6,916 bases of DNA from CAZMVU01 sp964569295 (GTDB taxonomy: Bacteria; Hydrogenedentota; Hydrogenedentia; Hydrogenedentales; JAGMZX01). The notes under the pieces were generated by a model, which ran no database searches, had not been told where the DNA came from, and saw only the letters and a list, made by a program, of their open reading frames with translations. Shown here piece after piece: positions 5,602 to 6,916 of this stretch (its first letter is position 1; each line of letters opens with the position of its first letter). Made by a program: the position numbers and the translations under genes. The DNA is taken from contig CAZMVU010000238.1 in assembly GCA_964569295.1 (NCBI GenBank), forward strand, positions 1 through 6,916, read 5' to 3'.

Positions 5602-6864
5602 ATGACACAATCTGGCGCGGAACAGGAAGCCCTGATACGGCCCATCCACCTGGCCGAGGTCAAGCACTGCTTGATGACCGCCCTCGAGCGCACCGAAGAA
5701 AGCGGTATGGCCGACGCGGTCGACCTCATGATAAGCCAGGCGGCCTATCACGGCGCGAGCGATATTCACCTCGAACCCTGGGCGGAGTATGTTTCCTTGC
5801 GGTACCGGATAGACGGCATCTTGCAGGAGGTGGCGCTCATCCCCCGGAACTTTCACCCAAAGATCATTGCGCGCATCAAAGTGATGGCGGACATGGTGGT
5901 CTACCGCAAGGAGGTGCCGCAGGATGGACGCATCGACGCCGAGAAGACGACCTGCGGGCGCCCGTTGCGCGTGTCGACGGTGCCCACGGTGAAAGGTGAG
6001 AACACGGTCATCCGCCTGCTGGGCGACCTCGAGGGACTCTACGCCCTCGATGTGCTCGGTTTCCAGCCTCATGTGGTCGCCGGGCTGCGCGAGAGCATCA
6101 GCCGGTCGCAGGGGGCGCTCCTGCTCACCGGGCCCAGCTCCTCGGGCAAGACCACCACGATCTACGCCCTCCTGCGCGAGATGATGCAGCTCAAACAGAA
6201 CGCGACGAATATCGTCACCATCGAGGATCCGGTCGAGTATGTGATGGACAAAATCTCGCAGATCCAGGTGAACACCCATGTGGACTTCACCTTCGCCAAT
6301 GCGCTGCGCTCGATTCTGCGCCAGGACCCCGAAGTGATCATGGTCGGCGAAATCCGCGATCTCGAAACCGCGAAGATGGCCGTGCAGGCCGGGCTCACCG
6401 GGCACTACGTCATCTCTACCATCCATTCGGGGACGGCCGCCGGTGTGTTCACGCGCCTCCTCGATATGGGGATCGAGCCGTTCCTCGTCGCCTCATCGAT
6501 TACCGCGGTGCTCGCGCAACGGCTTGTGCGCCTGAATTGCCCCGAGTGCACCGAGCCCTACGAACCACCCCCCATCCTCCTCGAGCGGTTCAACCAGGTG
6601 CCCGAGGGCCAACAGTTTTACCGGGGGAGTGGTTGTGAGGCGTGCGAGGGCATCGGTTACCGCAGCCGGGCGGCGGTGGGCGAATTGCTCGCTATGGATA
6701 CCGCCCTCGCCGAGCTGGTGCTGCAACGGCCCACCACATCGCGTTTGCACGAGGCGGCTGTCGCCCAGGGGATGGAGACCCTTCTCGACGACGCCTTCTC
6801 GAAAGCGCGCAAGGGGATTACCACAGTGGAAGAACTCTTCCGGGTGATGCCCACCGTGGTGTGA
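5602..6864 (+). CDS. GspE/PilB-family secretion or pilus assembly ATPase, short form
   Basis: Hexameric traffic ATPase that powers type II secretion or type IV pilus extension at the inner membrane face. The 420-residue protein shows the GspE-type catalytic set: ASDIHLEP (52-59), the Asp box VPQDGRID (105-112), Walker A GPSSSGKTT (177-185, Lys183), TIEDPVEY (206-213), Walker B VIMVGEIRD (245-253, Glu250), and the His box GLTGHYVISTIHS (264-276). A four-Cys zinc site (Cys313, 316, 345 and 348) precedes GYRSRAAVGELL. This Cys site separates it from PilT retraction ATPases. The N-terminal domain (MshEN/GspE-N) of the usual 550-580-residue proteins is absent; only about 35 residues precede the core. 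The ATG has GGGAG 6 bases upstream, so the shortness looks real. Partner genes are not in the window. Assignment to a pilus or a secretion system cannot be made from this gene alone. Confidence 0.92.
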   Translation: MTQSGAEQEALIRPIHLAEVKHCLMTALERTEESGMADAVDLMISQAAYHGASDIHLEPWAEYVSLRYRIDGILQEVALIPRNFHPKIIARIKVMADMVVYRKEVPQDGRIDAEKTTCGRPLRVSTVPTVKGENTVIRLLGDLEGLYALDVLGFQPHVVAGLRESISRSQGALLLTGPSSSGKTTTIYALLREMMQLKQNATNIVTIEDPVEYVMDKISQIQVNTHVDFTFANALRSILRQDPEVIMVGEIRDLETAKMAVQAGLTGHYVISTIHSGTAAGVFTRLLDMGIEPFLVASSITAVLAQRLVRLNCPECTEPYEPPPILLERFNQVPEGQQFYRGSGCEACEGIGYRSRAAVGELLAMDTALAELVLQRPTTSRLHEAAVAQGMETLLDDAFSKARKGITTVEELFRVMPTVV

Positions 6865-6916
6865 GGGAACCGGCCGCGCCCCCGGCAAACGTAGCGGCCT
6901 GAAAGTACCAGGGAAG
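6865..6916. other. Window end, no feature seen
   Basis: 52 bases after the ATPase stop. I see no terminator hairpin with a T-run and no start of another gene that can be supported, so whether the ATPase is followed by pilus or secretion genes is unknown. Confidence 0.5.

Noticed and set aside
4646..5605. 319-residue open frame antisense to the membrane protein
   Set aside because: It extends through the divergent promoter region and its product is Gly/His/Arg-rich with no known domain; the - strand frame has clear membrane segments and repeat helices.
5587..6426. 279-residue open frame antisense to the secretion ATPase
   Set aside because: The + strand codes for a complete set of GspE motifs over the same bases.

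Overview
The window comes from a GC-rich bacterium that is probably an anaerobe. The evidence for that is an ATP-dependent corrinoid-activating protein (RACo/DUF4445 type) next to a small 2[4Fe-4S] ferredoxin. A GspE/PilB-type secretion ATPase suggests a diderm or pilus-bearing cell. A bacterial SMUG1-type uracil-DNA glycosylase is patchily distributed and does not fix the lineage. Candidatus Hydrogenedentota, the PVC group or a deltaproteobacterial-type anaerobe would all fit; this is a guess from gene style, not a demonstrated placement. No rRNA, tRNA, CRISPR array, transposase or intact mobile element was seen.

Layout. Positions 1-665 hold no convincing gene. They contain degenerate GGTCT-containing repeats (54-135) and a small hairpin between two copies of a 10-base repeat (137-181). 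A sigma70-like promoter (644-672) then leads to a structured leader (684-747) and a 58-residue ferredoxin (786-962, + strand). A 224-base spacer with three inverted repeats separates this from a 615-residue RACo-like protein (1187-3034, +). A convergent junction with overlapping hairpins (3056-3112) ends this block.

On the - strand lies a tight three-gene operon, read right to left: a membrane protein with a helical-repeat domain (5383-4448), a SMUG1-type uracil-DNA glycosylase (4435-3725) and a LURP-one-related protein (3716-3138). The gaps are 12 and 8 bases. A strong promoter match (TTGACG, 17-base spacer, TATACT) lies in front of the first gene. Divergent from it, a short GspE/PilB-family ATPase (5602-6864, +) nearly fills the rest of the window.

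How the genes work together. The ferredoxin is the natural candidate electron donor for the RACo-like protein, which in known systems returns an accidentally oxidised corrinoid cofactor of a methyltransferase to Co(I). No methyltransferase or corrinoid protein is in the window, so the target is unknown. The - strand operon links DNA repair with two proteins of unknown role. The secretion ATPase appears separate. I do not see an entirely new system. The most unusual items are the structured RNA regions around the ferredoxin gene and the SMUG1/LURP-one/membrane-protein operon.
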